Positions 18,358-26,886 are shown, counted from the stretch's first letter. The stretch is DNA of 64,000 nt from Legionella sp. PC997 (GCF_014109825.1 NZ_CP059576.1:3579501-3643500); one strand, 5' to 3'. Notes: generated by a model from the letters alone, not told the origin. Made by a program: numbers and translations.

Positions 18358-18426
18358 GTGCTGAAAGATAAAAAAGTCACCTGCAGCAAACGTAATGAAT
18401 TCGTGAATTGTACTAATATTCAATAA
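18358..18426 (+). CDS. Possible 22-aa small protein
   Basis: GTG start preceded by AAAAAGGAGAG, with 6 nt between GGAG and the start, an unusually good ribosome-binding site for this window. The peptide is basic and has two cysteines (begins MLKDKKVTCSK, ends CTNIQ). No family is recognised. It could be a real small protein, a leader peptide or chance. Confidence 0.3.
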   Translation: MLKDKKVTCSKRNEFVNCTNIQ

Positions 18427-18508
18427 ATTAGTTTTTTGCTTTCTTTAAAATGAAATAATTTGCACAAAAATTGAACTTTTCAAAAATTTCCGTGTCTAAT
18501 ATAGTGAG

Positions 18509-18616
18509 CATTTCCCCCGAATGCTTAGCTTCGCTTTACCCCCTCTTAAGCGGAGCAGTGTTTAGATTTCATTATCTAAACATCCAATTTGCCCCGGCAG
18601 CAGCCGGGGATTTTTT
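18509..18616 (+). ncRNA. Candidate small RNA, three hairpins and intrinsic terminator
   Basis: Three consecutive stems: GCTTCGCT (18528-18535) / AGCGGAGC (18549-18556) with one G-U pair; TGTTTAGA (18559-18566) / TCTAAACA (18575-18582), perfect; and CCCCGGC (18592-18598) / GCCGGGG (18603-18609) followed by A and six T, a textbook Rho-independent terminator. A -10-like TAATAT at 18497-18502 suggests a start near 18509, giving about 108 nt. No gene upstream on this strand needs this terminator. It does not match tmRNA, SRP RNA, RNase P RNA or the GGA-rich Rsm type as I know them. The 5' end is the least certain part. Confidence 0.6.
18592..18616 (+). terminator. Rho-independent terminator of the small-RNA candidate
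   Basis: Seven-base-pair GC-only stem with an AGCA loop followed by ATTTTTT. It is the clearest intrinsic terminator in the window and is not linked to any annotated protein gene on the plus strand. Confidence 0.85.
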
Positions 18617-18856
18617 ATGTGTATTGAATGAGCTACACTATAAAACAAGATCATTGGGAATTTAAGAAATCATCCGATAATTGGCTACACCTTAATGCAC
18701 TAAGTTGAGCCTATCCCTAACGTGACATGTGCTTTGAAACAAAGAATCTAAGGCTCAGTAGCTCGATCTCGCGGGAGGGAAGAGGAACAAGAGGAACATA
18801 TTCTTAACTTAGTAATTAAACTACACTCTACTTTTTATTGTAAAAGGGATATGCTT

Positions 18857-19423
18857 ATGAACAAGAAATTAGTCTTTATTTTCTTATCAATTTTTTTCCA
18901 ATTTAGCTATGCACAACCAGAGCCCGCCCAATTATCCGTCTGGGTTAATGAGGCAATCGTAGCCACCTATACTTATAGCTATAAAAATTACCTTGAAGAT
19001 CAGAAGAAAATAGCTAAGTACTTTGCAGCGGACGCCTGGATATCCTACAGCAAGGCGTTAAATGCCTCCAAATTACCAGAGGATGTCCAAAAAAATCTCT
19101 ATAATGTGAGTGCCGTAGCTACTGCCCCCCCGGTAATCACCAATATCGACCCAACACATTGGAAAGCAACAATGGGGCTTATCGTAGCGTATCAAAATCC
19201 ACAATACCAACAACGTCAACATTTGAAGGTAACGATTAATTTTATGGTTGCGCCATCAGGACAAGGAGTGCGGGGATATACCATCACCAGTTTACAATCC
19301 GTAGTAACCAAACAACCTTGTAAATGTGATGTTGAAGAAGACAGTGATTCAATGCCAGCTACTACCCCTGCATCCAATACCCCAGCAGCAAGTCAGCCTA
19401 ACCCAAATAACGCCAAACCATAA
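18857..19423 (+). CDS. IcmL/DotI-like exported protein
   Basis: Resembles the periplasmic domain of IcmL/DotI, a core component of the Dot/Icm type IVB secretion system. The conserved opening SVWVNEAIVATYTYSYKNY and the ADAWISYSKAL stretch fit that family. Unlike DotI, which has a transmembrane anchor, this protein begins with a cleavable-looking signal peptide (MNKKLVFIFLSIFFQFSYA). It ends in a low-complexity Pro/Asn/Ala tail after a CKC pair, so it is probably a soluble periplasmic paralogue rather than the core subunit. The ATG at 18857 has AAAGGG 8 nt upstream; the ATG at 18851 is too close to it. Its 3' end overlaps the convergent DUF3592 gene by 26 nt. Confidence 0.8.
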   Translation: MNKKLVFIFLSIFFQFSYAQPEPAQLSVWVNEAIVATYTYSYKNYLEDQKKIAKYFAADAWISYSKALNASKLPEDVQKNLYNVSAVATAPPVITNIDPTHWKATMGLIVAYQNPQYQQRQHLKVTINFMVAPSGQGVRGYTITSLQSVVTKQPCKCDVEEDSDSMPATTPASNTPAASQPNPNNAKP

Positions 19424-19865
19424 GTCCTAGATGCATAAGGATTAACATGCCAATCAAAATCAAAATCATATTTAATTTGCTTGGCATGGTTACATCTAGA
19501 GCAGACTCCTCAGGGTCATTGGGATTATAATAGATATCAATTGCCGTATTTTCTTGAAAAGCAACAGCCGCTTTATAAGCAATGCCACGGGAATATTTAC
19601 TATTAGGATTGTTATGGGCTGTATCTAAAAACAAATATTCTCCCGTTAAATCTTTGTCATCAACTTGATAAGTATATTCAATTTTAGGCCAAACACTATG
19701 ACCTACTTTAGTCCAGTCGCATTTAGTAATATAACCTTTAACTTTTAGCCACGATTGTGCTTGTACCAATACTTGTCTATCACGCCAAAAATGCCGGAGG
19801 AGTATTAGGAGGAATACTAACCATCCTAAATCCAACATCCAACGCCAAATATTTAGCCCAGTCAT
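19398..19865 (-). CDS. DUF3592 membrane protein
   Basis: A 155-aa protein with one hydrophobic segment near the N terminus (MLDLGWLVFLLILL), a soluble beta-rich middle (IEYTYQVDDKDLTGEYLF, YYNPNDPEESAL), and a second hydrophobic segment at the C terminus. That topology and the VxYxYxVxG / YxPxxPxxSxL pattern are typical of DUF3592. Function of the family is unknown. The start at 19865 has AGGA 8 nt upstream; a longer frame to 19916 would run through the intergenic inverted repeat and is less likely. It is divergent from gcvT and convergent with the IcmL-like gene. Confidence 0.8.
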   Translation of the reverse strand: MTGLNIWRWMLDLGWLVFLLILLRHFWRDRQVLVQAQSWLKVKGYITKCDWTKVGHSVWPKIEYTYQVDDKDLTGEYLFLDTAHNNPNSKYSRGIAYKAAVAFQENTAIDIYYNPNDPEESALDVTMPSKLNMILILIGMLILMHLGLMVWRYLG

Positions 19866-19887
19866 TAAAGTAGTCCTAATAAATATG

Positions 19888-19904
19888 CTGTATGGAATAT
19901 ACAG
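19888..19904. promoter_or_regulatory. Inverted repeat between DUF3592 gene and gcvT
   Basis: CTGTAT-GGAAT-ATACAG (6-5-6) sits between the two divergent start sites and overlaps the -35 region assigned to gcvT. It could be an operator. It is not a LexA box: the CTG-to-CAG spacing is 11, not 10. Confidence 0.35.
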
Positions 19905-19926
19905 TATATATCGCAATAGGTATAAT
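19898..19926 (+). promoter_or_regulatory. Candidate gcvT promoter
   Basis: TATACA (19898-19903), 17-nt spacer, TATAAT (19921-19926). The -10 is perfect and the -35 partial. Transcription from about 19932 leaves a 30-nt leader. A 7-bp inverted repeat (AATCACC 19924-19930 / GGTGATT 19939-19945) overlaps the start point and might bind a regulator. Confidence 0.5.
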
Positions 19927-19961
19927 CACCCACACTAAGGTGATTGAAAAAAGGACGTACA

Positions 19962-21044
19962 ATGATTGCTAAAACCCCTCTCCATGCCACACATCAAGCT
20001 TGTGGCGCCAAAATGGTTGATTTCCATGGCTGGGAAATGCCTTTGCATTATGGTTCTCAGCTTAATGAGCACCACTATGTTCGTAAAGATGCGGGCATGT
20101 TCGATGTATCGCATATGACTATTGTTGACATTCTTGGTGCCGGTGGCCGTCAATTCTTACGTAAACTTTTAACCAATGATGTGGACCAGCTTGAACACAA
20201 CGGAAAAGCACTTTACAGTTGTATGTGTAATGAACATGGTGGAATTATTGACGATCTGATCGTCTACCAACGCGCTTCTGATAATTACAGAGTGGTTCTG
20301 AACTCGGCAACCCGACAAGATGATTTAGCCTGGATTCGCCAAAAAAGTGAAGGCTTTGCCGTTGGTTTACAGGAACGAAGAGAATTGGCAATGATTGCCG
20401 TGCAAGGACCTAACGCGATAGAAAAAACAAAAAAAATTCTTACTCCTGCACAAATTGATGCCGTTTCTACTTTAACAAGTTTCGAATGCGTGGATGTGGA
20501 ACAATGGTTTTTTGCTCGCACTGGATATACGGGAGAGGATGGATTTGAAATCATTGCCCCGCAAGAATTCATTATCCAACTATGGAATGATTTAATGCAG
20601 GCTGGTATTCATCCTTGTGGATTAGGTGCCCGCGACACCCTTCGCTTGGAAGCAGGAATGCTTCTTTATGGGCAAGATATGGACACTACCACCAGCCCCT
20701 TAGAATCAGGACTCGGTTGGACTATTAAATGGGAACCCGCCGATCGTGATTTTATTGGGATGGGAGCTTTATTTTCCCAAAAACAAATTGGAATAAAACG
20801 AAAAATGGTGGGGCTCACTTTATTAGATAAAGGTATAATGCGCAATGGACAAAAAGTAATAATCCCAGGTTGTGCTGATGGAATTATTACTAGTGGGAGC
20901 TACTCACCTACACTGGAAAAATCTATCGCCTTGGCGAGAGTTCCAGCTGAAACAGGTGAAGAGGTAATGGTTGATATTCGCGGAAAATTAGTTCCTGCAA
21001 AAGTTGGAAAACCGCGTTTTGTTAAATCAGGAAAAGCGATTTAA
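19962..21044 (+). CDS. gcvT: Glycine cleavage T protein (aminomethyltransferase)
   Basis: Transfers the methylene group of glycine from aminomethyl-lipoyl-GcvH to THF, releasing ammonia. At 360 aa it has the normal length. The N terminus (TPLHATHQACGAKMVDFHGW) aligns with E. coli GcvT. Folate-site features DAGMFDVSHMTIVD and GYTGEDGFEI are present, with the C-terminal barrel ending in VGKPRFVKSGKAI. The ATG at 19962 follows AAGGA at 6 nt; an in-frame ATG six codons earlier has no such site. There is a 133-nt gap before gcvH, with no glycine riboswitch consensus seen in it or upstream. Confidence 0.96.
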   Translation: MIAKTPLHATHQACGAKMVDFHGWEMPLHYGSQLNEHHYVRKDAGMFDVSHMTIVDILGAGGRQFLRKLLTNDVDQLEHNGKALYSCMCNEHGGIIDDLIVYQRASDNYRVVLNSATRQDDLAWIRQKSEGFAVGLQERRELAMIAVQGPNAIEKTKKILTPAQIDAVSTLTSFECVDVEQWFFARTGYTGEDGFEIIAPQEFIIQLWNDLMQAGIHPCGLGARDTLRLEAGMLLYGQDMDTTTSPLESGLGWTIKWEPADRDFIGMGALFSQKQIGIKRKMVGLTLLDKGIMRNGQKVIIPGCADGIITSGSYSPTLEKSIALARVPAETGEEVMVDIRGKLVPAKVGKPRFVKSGKAI

Positions 21045-21177
21045 AACATCGGATCCAGTTAAGTAAAAATAAAAACGTATAGTCTGAATGCAAAAAAGGA
21101 TCGAGTTTTCTCGTAACTTTGTAGATTTCTAGATTTAATTTGACTTCAGTGCTATAGAATTAAATAAGGACAATGCA

Positions 21178-21555
21178 ATGAATGAGTTAAAATTCACAAA
21201 TACCCATGAATGGATAAAAGAAGATCAAAATGAAGTAACCGTGGGCATTACCGACCATGCCCAACAATTATTGGGTGATATGGTTTTTGTTGAGTTGCCT
21301 GAAATTGGTGATGAAGTAAGTGCAGGAGAAGAACTTGGTGTAGTTGAATCAGTAAAAGCTGCCTCTGATTTTTATGCACCCGTGAGTGGTATCGTTACTG
21401 CCATCAATGAAGTAGTAGTCGAAAATCCAGCTCTTGTTAATTCTGAACCCTATGCAGCGGGTTGGCTTGTCAAAATGAAGCCCAGTCATCCAGACGAAAT
21501 TAATAGTTTATTGACTGCGGAACAATATCAAAATGAGATCGCTGAGGAGCATTAA
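21178..21555 (+). CDS. gcvH: Glycine cleavage H protein
   Basis: Lipoyl carrier that shuttles the aminomethyl group between GcvP and GcvT. At 125 aa it has the family length. The lipoylation motif is [18 protein letters not shown], where the lysine of ESVKAASD carries lipoate. It is followed after 2 nt by gcvPA, with GAGGAGCATTA before the next start. Confidence 0.97.
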   Translation: MNELKFTNTHEWIKEDQNEVTVGITDHAQQLLGDMVFVELPEIGDEVSAGEELGVVESVKAASDFYAPVSGIVTAINEVVVENPALVNSEPYAAGWLVKMKPSHPDEINSLLTAEQYQNEIAEEH

Positions 21556-21557
21556 TT

Positions 21558-22937
21558 ATGCCTTATATCCCACACACTCCCGAAGATAGCAAAGCCATGC
21601 TTGATTCCATTGGGGTTCGAGATACTCAAACCCTATTTGATGAAATTCCATCGTCTTTGCAATATGCAGGGTTTCAAAATATACCTGCGGGTATCAATGA
21701 AATGGATATGCTCAAAGAAGCAAACAATCTGGCTAATAAAAATAAAAATGGAATCTGTTTTATGGGCGCAGGATGCTATGAGCATCATATACCTGCAGCA
21801 GTGTGGGATATCGCTTCTCGTGGCGAGTTCTTAACCGCATACACTCCCTACCAAGCCGAAGCCAGTCAAGGTACTTTGCAGTTGTTATACGAATACCAAA
21901 CCATGATCTGTGAATTAACCGGTATGGATGTATCCAATGCATCGATGTATGATGGCGCCACCGCATTAGCCGAAGCTATTTTAATGGCTGTCCGAGTGAA
22001 TAAGCACAGTAAAACCAGTCGTGTGTTAATCCCTGGGACAATTCACCCCTTCTATCGTGAAACCATTGAGACCATCCTGCGAAACCAGCATATTGAAGTG
22101 CTCACATTGGCCTTTGATGAAAAACAAGGGATTACCCCTCTTTCCGCATTAGAAGGATATGCAGGAGAAGATATTACTGCCTTGGTTATTGCGCAACCCA
22201 ACTTTTTTGGATGTTTGGAACACGTTGATGAGCTCAGCGATTGGGCCCATCATAATAAAATTATTAGTATTGCCTGCGTTAATCCTGTCTCACTTGCCTT
22301 GTTAAAGCCGCCAGGTTCATGGGGAAAACATGGTGTTGATATTAGCTGTGGTGAAGGCCAACCTCTAGGCTGTCCTATGGCATCGGGCGGTCCCTATTTT
22401 GGGTTTTTAAGCACCCGCATGGCTCATGTACGCCAAATGCCTGGTCGAATTATCGGCTGTACTTTGGATAAAGATGGAAAAAGAGGATTTACTTTAACCT
22501 TGCAAGCACGGGAACAGCATATACGTCGGGCTAAGGCCACCTCAAATATTTGTACTAACCAAGGTTTATTAGTGACCGCCGCGACAATCCATATGAGCCT
22601 TTTGGGCGCTGAAGGATTACGCCAGGTTGCAAGTCAATGCCATCAGAATACTCATGAGTTAGTAGATGCTTTAACCCAAATTGAAGGTGTAGAACAGGTT
22701 TTTTCTGCCCCTTATTTTCATGAAGCAGTACTTAAGCTCAACCAACCAGTAGAGCACGTGTTAGAACAATTAGCCCAAGCAGGTATTACTGGTGGTTATA
22801 CCCCAGGAATTCATTATCCTCAACTGAAAAATACCCTTTTAGTCTGTGCTACGGAAATGCGTACTGCAGAGGAAATTGCACTTTTTGTCCGAACCTTGAA
22901 ATCCATCCTGTCCCAACGAGGTGACTCATGTTTGTAA
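21558..22937 (+). CDS. gcvPA: Glycine decarboxylase P protein, subunit 1
   Basis: N-terminal half of the split PLP-dependent glycine decarboxylase. At 459 aa it matches the two-subunit type (E. coli has one 957-aa chain). Conserved features: IPHTPEDSKAMLDSIG at the start, TAYTPYQAEASQGTLQLLYEYQ, the GEGQPLGCPMASGGPYFGF loop, and QAREQHIRRAKATSNICTNQ. The PLP lysine lies in subunit 2. The last 10 nt overlap the small YciI-like gene. Confidence 0.96.
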   Translation: MPYIPHTPEDSKAMLDSIGVRDTQTLFDEIPSSLQYAGFQNIPAGINEMDMLKEANNLANKNKNGICFMGAGCYEHHIPAAVWDIASRGEFLTAYTPYQAEASQGTLQLLYEYQTMICELTGMDVSNASMYDGATALAEAILMAVRVNKHSKTSRVLIPGTIHPFYRETIETILRNQHIEVLTLAFDEKQGITPLSALEGYAGEDITALVIAQPNFFGCLEHVDELSDWAHHNKIISIACVNPVSLALLKPPGSWGKHGVDISCGEGQPLGCPMASGGPYFGFLSTRMAHVRQMPGRIIGCTLDKDGKRGFTLTLQAREQHIRRAKATSNICTNQGLLVTAATIHMSLLGAEGLRQVASQCHQNTHELVDALTQIEGVEQVFSAPYFHEAVLKLNQPVEHVLEQLAQAGITGGYTPGIHYPQLKNTLLVCATEMRTAEEIALFVRTLKSILSQRGDSCL

Positions 22938-23236
22938 TTCAGTTAACCTACTTAGTTCCTCTAATTGAAGTAGATAAATACCTACAAGCACATCGAGAGT
23001 TTCTTGATTACTACTATAAGCAGGGTTTATTACTGGTTTCAGGTCCTATGAAACCTCGAACAGGTGGAATTATCATTGCAGCCACAAATGATCGCGCCTA
23101 TCTTGAATCTATATTCAAAGAGGATCCGTATTATTTGGCGGAAATTGCGGAGTATCAATTTATTGAATTTACCCCTGTCAATCATCGAGCTGAACTTAAA
23201 GAATTTATTCAAAAAATGGAAGGCAAATTATGTTGA
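22928..23236 (+). CDS. YciI-like protein embedded in the glycine cleavage operon
   Basis: A 102-aa protein of the YCII ferredoxin-like fold. The pattern is [25 protein letters not shown], then [19 protein letters not shown] (family: ..sGp....G.....), then [19 protein letters not shown] (family: DPf...gla.y.i..f). The conserved His and Asp-Pro of the family are present. It overlaps gcvPA by 10 nt and gcvPB by 7 nt, so it is translated as part of this operon. Members are small enzymes or putative dehydratase-like proteins of largely unknown role. A link to glycine or one-carbon metabolism is inferred from position only. Confidence 0.85.
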   Translation: MFVIQLTYLVPLIEVDKYLQAHREFLDYYYKQGLLLVSGPMKPRTGGIIIAATNDRAYLESIFKEDPYYLAEIAEYQFIEFTPVNHRAELKEFIQKMEGKLC

Positions 23237-24690
23237 TTTTTGAATTATCTAAAAAAGACTGTCAGGCAACAGCGCAAGCGCCAAAAATTTCAGCCAGTAA
23301 ATACGCCATTCCTGCTGAATTGCAGCGAAAAACGCCCCCCAAAATGCCGGCATGTTCCGAGTTGCAAGTAGTTAGACATTTCACACGTTTGTCTCATAAA
23401 AACTTCTCGATCGATAGCAATTTTTATCCTTTGGGTTCCTGCACCATGAAATATAATCCCCGAGGGGTTCACAAAGCCGCATCCATACCCAACTTTCTCA
23501 ATCGCCACCCTCTAGCGACTGAAGATAACAGCCAAGGTTTTTTAGAGCCTTTGTATCGCTTGCAAGAATATATTGCTGAAATTACAGGGATGGCTGGGGT
23601 ATCTTTAACAGCAATGGCAGGCTCACAAGGAGAATTTGCTGGCGTTGCAATGATAAAAGCTTATCATCAATCTCGAGGCGATACAGCACGCGATGAAATG
23701 CTGATTCCCGATGCTGCCCATGGTACCAATCCAGCCTCTGCAGTCATGTGTGGTTTTAAGATTGTTGAAATCCCCACTGCTGCGGATGGCGACATCGATT
23801 TAGAAGAATTAAAAAGCAAGCTGGGCCCCAGAACAGCCGGCATCATGCTAACTAACCCCTCTACTTTGGGTTTATTTATGCGTCAAATTAAAGAGATAGC
23901 GGCTCTTGTTCACCAAGCTGGGGGATTATTGTATTACGATGGCGCTAATCTTAATGCAATTTTAGGAAAAGTACGACCCGGTGATATGGGCTTTGATGTG
24001 ATGCATTTAAACCTGCATAAAACCTTTGCAACCCCACACGGTGGGGGCGGACCTGGTGCTGGTCCAGTAGCGGTAGGTAAGCGTCTGCTTCCGTTCATAC
24101 CCTTACCGATAGTGAAAAAAACCGATTCGGGATATCAATGGGCAACCCGGCAAGACTACCCACAAAGTATTGGACGCCTGTCTTGTTTTATGGGGAATGC
24201 AGGTATTTTACTGCGTGCTTATTTTTATATGAGAGTGCTGGGTAAAGAAGGTTTACTTCGTGTTTCAGAATATGCGACGCTTAATGCAAATTATCTACTT
24301 AAAGAATTAACTAAAGTAGGATTTACTGCAGCCTATCCGCAGCGACGCGCCTCTCATGAATTTATTATTACTTTAAGTCCAGAAAAGAAAACATATGGCA
24401 TTACTGCAATGGATTTTGCTAAAAGGATGTTGGATTATGGCGTGCATGCCCCCACAACTTATTTCCCTTTACTCATTCCCGAATGTCTTTTGATTGAACC
24501 TACGGAAACGGAGAGCAAAGAAGAATTAGATCATTTTGTGCGGGTTATGAAAAGCATTAGGGAAGAAGCAGCCACAAACCCTGAGTTGGTTAAAAATGCC
24601 CCCCATACCTTGCCCGTCAAACGGTTAGATGATGTGAAAGCAGCCCGCGAGTTGGATTTAAATTATTTTGCCACTCATAAAGAAACCTAG
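23230..24690 (+). CDS. gcvPB: Glycine decarboxylase P protein, subunit 2
   Basis: C-terminal half of the split P protein, carrying the PLP site. At 486 aa it fits the family. The PLP lysine sits in [19 protein letters not shown], followed by the glycine-rich [10 protein letters not shown]. Also seen: [14 protein letters not shown] near residue 66, [15 protein letters not shown], and [11 protein letters not shown]. It is the last gene of the gcv operon, with a 13-bp hairpin 60 nt after the stop. Confidence 0.97.
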   Translation: MLIFELSKKDCQATAQAPKISASKYAIPAELQRKTPPKMPACSELQVVRHFTRLSHKNFSIDSNFYPLGSCTMKYNPRGVHKAASIPNFLNRHPLATEDNSQGFLEPLYRLQEYIAEITGMAGVSLTAMAGSQGEFAGVAMIKAYHQSRGDTARDEMLIPDAAHGTNPASAVMCGFKIVEIPTAADGDIDLEELKSKLGPRTAGIMLTNPSTLGLFMRQIKEIAALVHQAGGLLYYDGANLNAILGKVRPGDMGFDVMHLNLHKTFATPHGGGGPGAGPVAVGKRLLPFIPLPIVKKTDSGYQWATRQDYPQSIGRLSCFMGNAGILLRAYFYMRVLGKEGLLRVSEYATLNANYLLKELTKVGFTAAYPQRRASHEFIITLSPEKKTYGITAMDFAKRMLDYGVHAPTTYFPLLIPECLLIEPTETESKEELDHFVRVMKSIREEAATNPELVKNAPHTLPVKRLDDVKAARELDLNYFATHKET

Positions 24691-24749
24691 ATCCATTTTG
24701 GGATTTTGATGTAAAAAATTGGCTATAGCGCATAACCCTTTATAAACCT

Positions 24750-24782
24750 CACTTGGACGTATGAGTACGATACGTTCGAGTG
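24750..24782 (+). terminator. Hairpin after gcvPB
   Basis: A 13-bp stem with two G-U pairs, CACTTGGACGTAT (24750-24762) / ATACGTTCGAGTG (24770-24782), loop GAGTACG. A T-rich stretch (CTTCCTTTTT) begins only about 9 nt later, so termination strength is uncertain. Confidence 0.5.
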
Positions 24783-24954
24783 ATGGATCTTCCTTTTTCA
24801 GGCTACATTTAAAACACATAGAGTACGTCTTGTGCATCAACCCTATTAGGTCTATAACTATAAAATGGAATTAATAATTTTTTTTACCCCATTATCACCT
24901 ACGCTATAGAGACACGATAAATAGCGTTGTATTATAAAAGAAGGAATGTATAAA

Positions 24955-25419
24955 GTGCTCCCCAAGAACCTTACAGTTCTGCATTTTCTTTTACGAGACA
25001 TACAAGCCTGTATGGATTTACGCTACATAGAAAAAATTCTTCCTTTGCCTATGCTCGAAATCGTGCCCACCAGCCCAGACTATTTTGTTGGATTAATGAA
25101 TCTTAAAAATAAATGCATACCCATTCTTGACTTGGCTATTGCTATGGGTTTAACCCGAAATGAAACCTATCCTTTGAATATACCCATTTTATTATGCTCC
25201 GATGGAACACATCAGGTGGGTTTGATTGTTGATAAGATGCTTGAATTGAGCCCCATTGATGAACAGCAAATTGAAATTCATGAAGAGTTTACGGGTAATA
25301 ACTCACCGTTTTTGGGTGCCGTGACTTTGGAAACAGGGGTTTCGCTGTTAATCAACATCGATTGGATTTTTGCTTTGCAACTAACCCATTTCAACCAGAT
25401 GGCTATGAATCATGAGTAA
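24955..25419 (+). CDS. cheW: CheW-like coupling protein 1
   Basis: CheW-fold adaptor linking receptors to the CheA kinase. Typical landmarks: LRYIEKILPLPMLEIVPTSPDYFVG, then LMNLKNKCIPILDLAIAMGL (family: G.i..RG.i.pv.dL...lg), and VGLIVDKMLELSPID. At 154 aa it has the normal length. The GTG at 24955 lies 9 nt after AAGAAGGA; the in-frame ATG at 24946 directly abuts that site and is a less likely start. First gene of the chemosensory operon. It overlaps cheR by 8 nt. Confidence 0.88.
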   Translation: MLPKNLTVLHFLLRDIQACMDLRYIEKILPLPMLEIVPTSPDYFVGLMNLKNKCIPILDLAIAMGLTRNETYPLNIPILLCSDGTHQVGLIVDKMLELSPIDEQQIEIHEEFTGNNSPFLGAVTLETGVSLLINIDWIFALQLTHFNQMAMNHE

Positions 25420-26293
25420 TATGAGCACTAATATATTAGATGACATAAAAAAACTCGAACCCGAATTTATGGAATTAATCCATTCCCGTTATGGACTTAT
25501 AATTCATGTAAACCAAGCGCAAGAATTAGAAAAAACCATTACTGCCGCATGCACTAAATTCAATTATCGACCCCTGGAATACTTAGAGCAATTGAAAAGC
25601 GGTGCGAGTAATTCGTCTTTATTAGCGGATTTAGTTGCAGCAATTACAGTGGGTGAAAGTTACTTCTTTAGAGACAAAAATCAAATGCAATTACTTGAGC
25701 ATAAACTGCTCCCACAATTGATAAAACGAAAAGCAGAAGAAGCTACTTTAAAAATTTGGAGTGCCGGTTGTTCTTCAGGTGAGGAAATATATACCATTGC
25801 CATGTTGTTGGCAAAGCTCATAACCAATCTTGATGCATGGGACCTCTATTTATTAGGAACTGATATAAATAAGGCCGCACTTCAGAAAGCAATTTTAGGA
25901 ACATATGGGCAATGGTCCATGCGCTCTATTCCAGAAAAATACTTACAACGATATTTTCTAAAAAATGAGCGCTCTTATGTTTTATCACCTGAGATTCGTG
26001 ATTTGGTGCAATTTAAATACCTTAACTTATGTGATAAGACTTATCCATCCATAATCAATGGAATCTATGAGGTTGATTTAATCTTATGCCGCAATGTGCT
26101 AATTTATTTTGATAACGAACTGGTTACAAAAATTATGCAAAAGATAAGTGCATGCATGTCTGAAAAGGCTTATCTTTTATTGGGCGCATCAGATCCTATA
26201 GTTACCATGGGGACAAATCTTGCTTTTCATTATGATGGTGCAATCTATTTTTCCCTGGAGAATAATGATGAAGCGAACAAGGATTTTGAATGA
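25412..26293 (+). CDS. cheR: CheR receptor methyltransferase
   Basis: S-adenosylmethionine-dependent methyltransferase that methylates receptor glutamates. It has an N-terminal helical domain (residues 10-75) and the SAM fold: TVGESYFFRDKNQM, LKIWSAGCSSGEEIYTIAMLL (SAM-binding GCSxGEExY), LLGTDINKAALQKA, VDLILCRNVLIYFD. At 293 aa it has normal length and no TPR extension. ATGA overlap with the next cheW. Its presence with cheB implies receptor adaptation. Confidence 0.95.
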   Translation: MSNMSTNILDDIKKLEPEFMELIHSRYGLIIHVNQAQELEKTITAACTKFNYRPLEYLEQLKSGASNSSLLADLVAAITVGESYFFRDKNQMQLLEHKLLPQLIKRKAEEATLKIWSAGCSSGEEIYTIAMLLAKLITNLDAWDLYLLGTDINKAALQKAILGTYGQWSMRSIPEKYLQRYFLKNERSYVLSPEIRDLVQFKYLNLCDKTYPSIINGIYEVDLILCRNVLIYFDNELVTKIMQKISACMSEKAYLLLGASDPIVTMGTNLAFHYDGAIYFSLENNDEANKDFE

Positions 26294-26886
26294 TGATTAA
26301 AGAACAAAAAAAGGCTTCGGAATTAATACCCAAAAATGAAGAAGCTCTTAAAATACTGCAGACCAGAGCAAAACAACTTGCCCAACCTGAGCTCGATACC
26401 AACCAAAATCATGGTATTACTTTCGTGCGCTTCAACCTAGGTCAAAATGAACATTATGGGATCCCTTATCAATACGTTCAAGAAGTGTTACGTAATATAA
26501 GCATCGCTCCTGCCCCTTTCGTTCCTCATTTTATTGCTGGGGTAATCAACTGGCGGGGGGCGCTGATTACAGTTGTAGACCTATTTAAATTTTTACATTT
26601 AAATCATTCAATTCCAAGTTGCGAACAACAGAATGAATTCATCATTGTTATTCAGGCAAATAATATAACTCTTGGCTTACTTGTTCAGCGCGTCGAAGGT
26701 AGCCAACTTTATCTACCCAGTGAATTAGCTGAGCCATTATCCTCTCCGAATGTGCCCCATCCAGAATATATTCTGGGATTACACCATGCCGCCACGGCAA
26801 TCATTAATGTAGAAACGTTAATATCAAGTTTGAGTCAAGAAATTAAACTGCGCTTATATAAGATAGGAGAGGTTCATGGAAACTAA
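26290..26886 (+). CDS. cheW: CheW-like coupling protein 2
   Basis: Second CheW of the operon, 198 aa, with about 45 extra N-terminal residues. CheW core: VRFNLGQNEHYGIPYQYVQEVLRN, then VPHFIAGVINWRGALITVVDLFKFL (the typical GVINLRG.i.pv.DL motif) and LGLLVQRVEGSQLYLPSE. This copy is closer to canonical CheW than copy 1. Two divergent CheW proteins could form mixed rings with CheA or serve different receptors. It overlaps the receptor gene by 11 nt. Confidence 0.92.
   Translation: MMIKEQKKASELIPKNEEALKILQTRAKQLAQPELDTNQNHGITFVRFNLGQNEHYGIPYQYVQEVLRNISIAPAPFVPHFIAGVINWRGALITVVDLFKFLHLNHSIPSCEQQNEFIIVIQANNITLGLLVQRVEGSQLYLPSELAEPLSSPNVPHPEYILGLHHAATAIINVETLISSLSQEIKLRLYKIGEVHGN

Larger units (their letters stand above)
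18097..18856. other. 760-bp intergenic region with RNA and small-ORF candidates
   Basis: Lies between the divergent ABC permease and the IcmL-like gene. It holds a candidate promoter and 22-codon ORF (18298-18426), a strong three-hairpin RNA candidate ending in an intrinsic terminator (about 18509-18616), and about 240 bases (18617-18856) where I see only the IcmL-like leader. No longer coding frame is convincing. Confidence 0.7.

Noticed and set aside
19888-19904. LexA-like SOS box upstream of gcvT
   Set aside because: CTG-to-CAG spacing is 11 instead of 10 and neither neighbour is a DNA-repair gene.
21045-21177. Glycine riboswitch in the gcvT-gcvH gap
   Set aside because: No tandem aptamer consensus or adjacent intrinsic terminator could be found in 133 nt.
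24913-24920. CACGATAA resembling a sigma-28 (FliA) -10 before the chemosensory operon
   Set aside because: No TAAA-type -35 at the required 15-nt spacing, and a sigma70-like TATTAT is also present closer to the gene.
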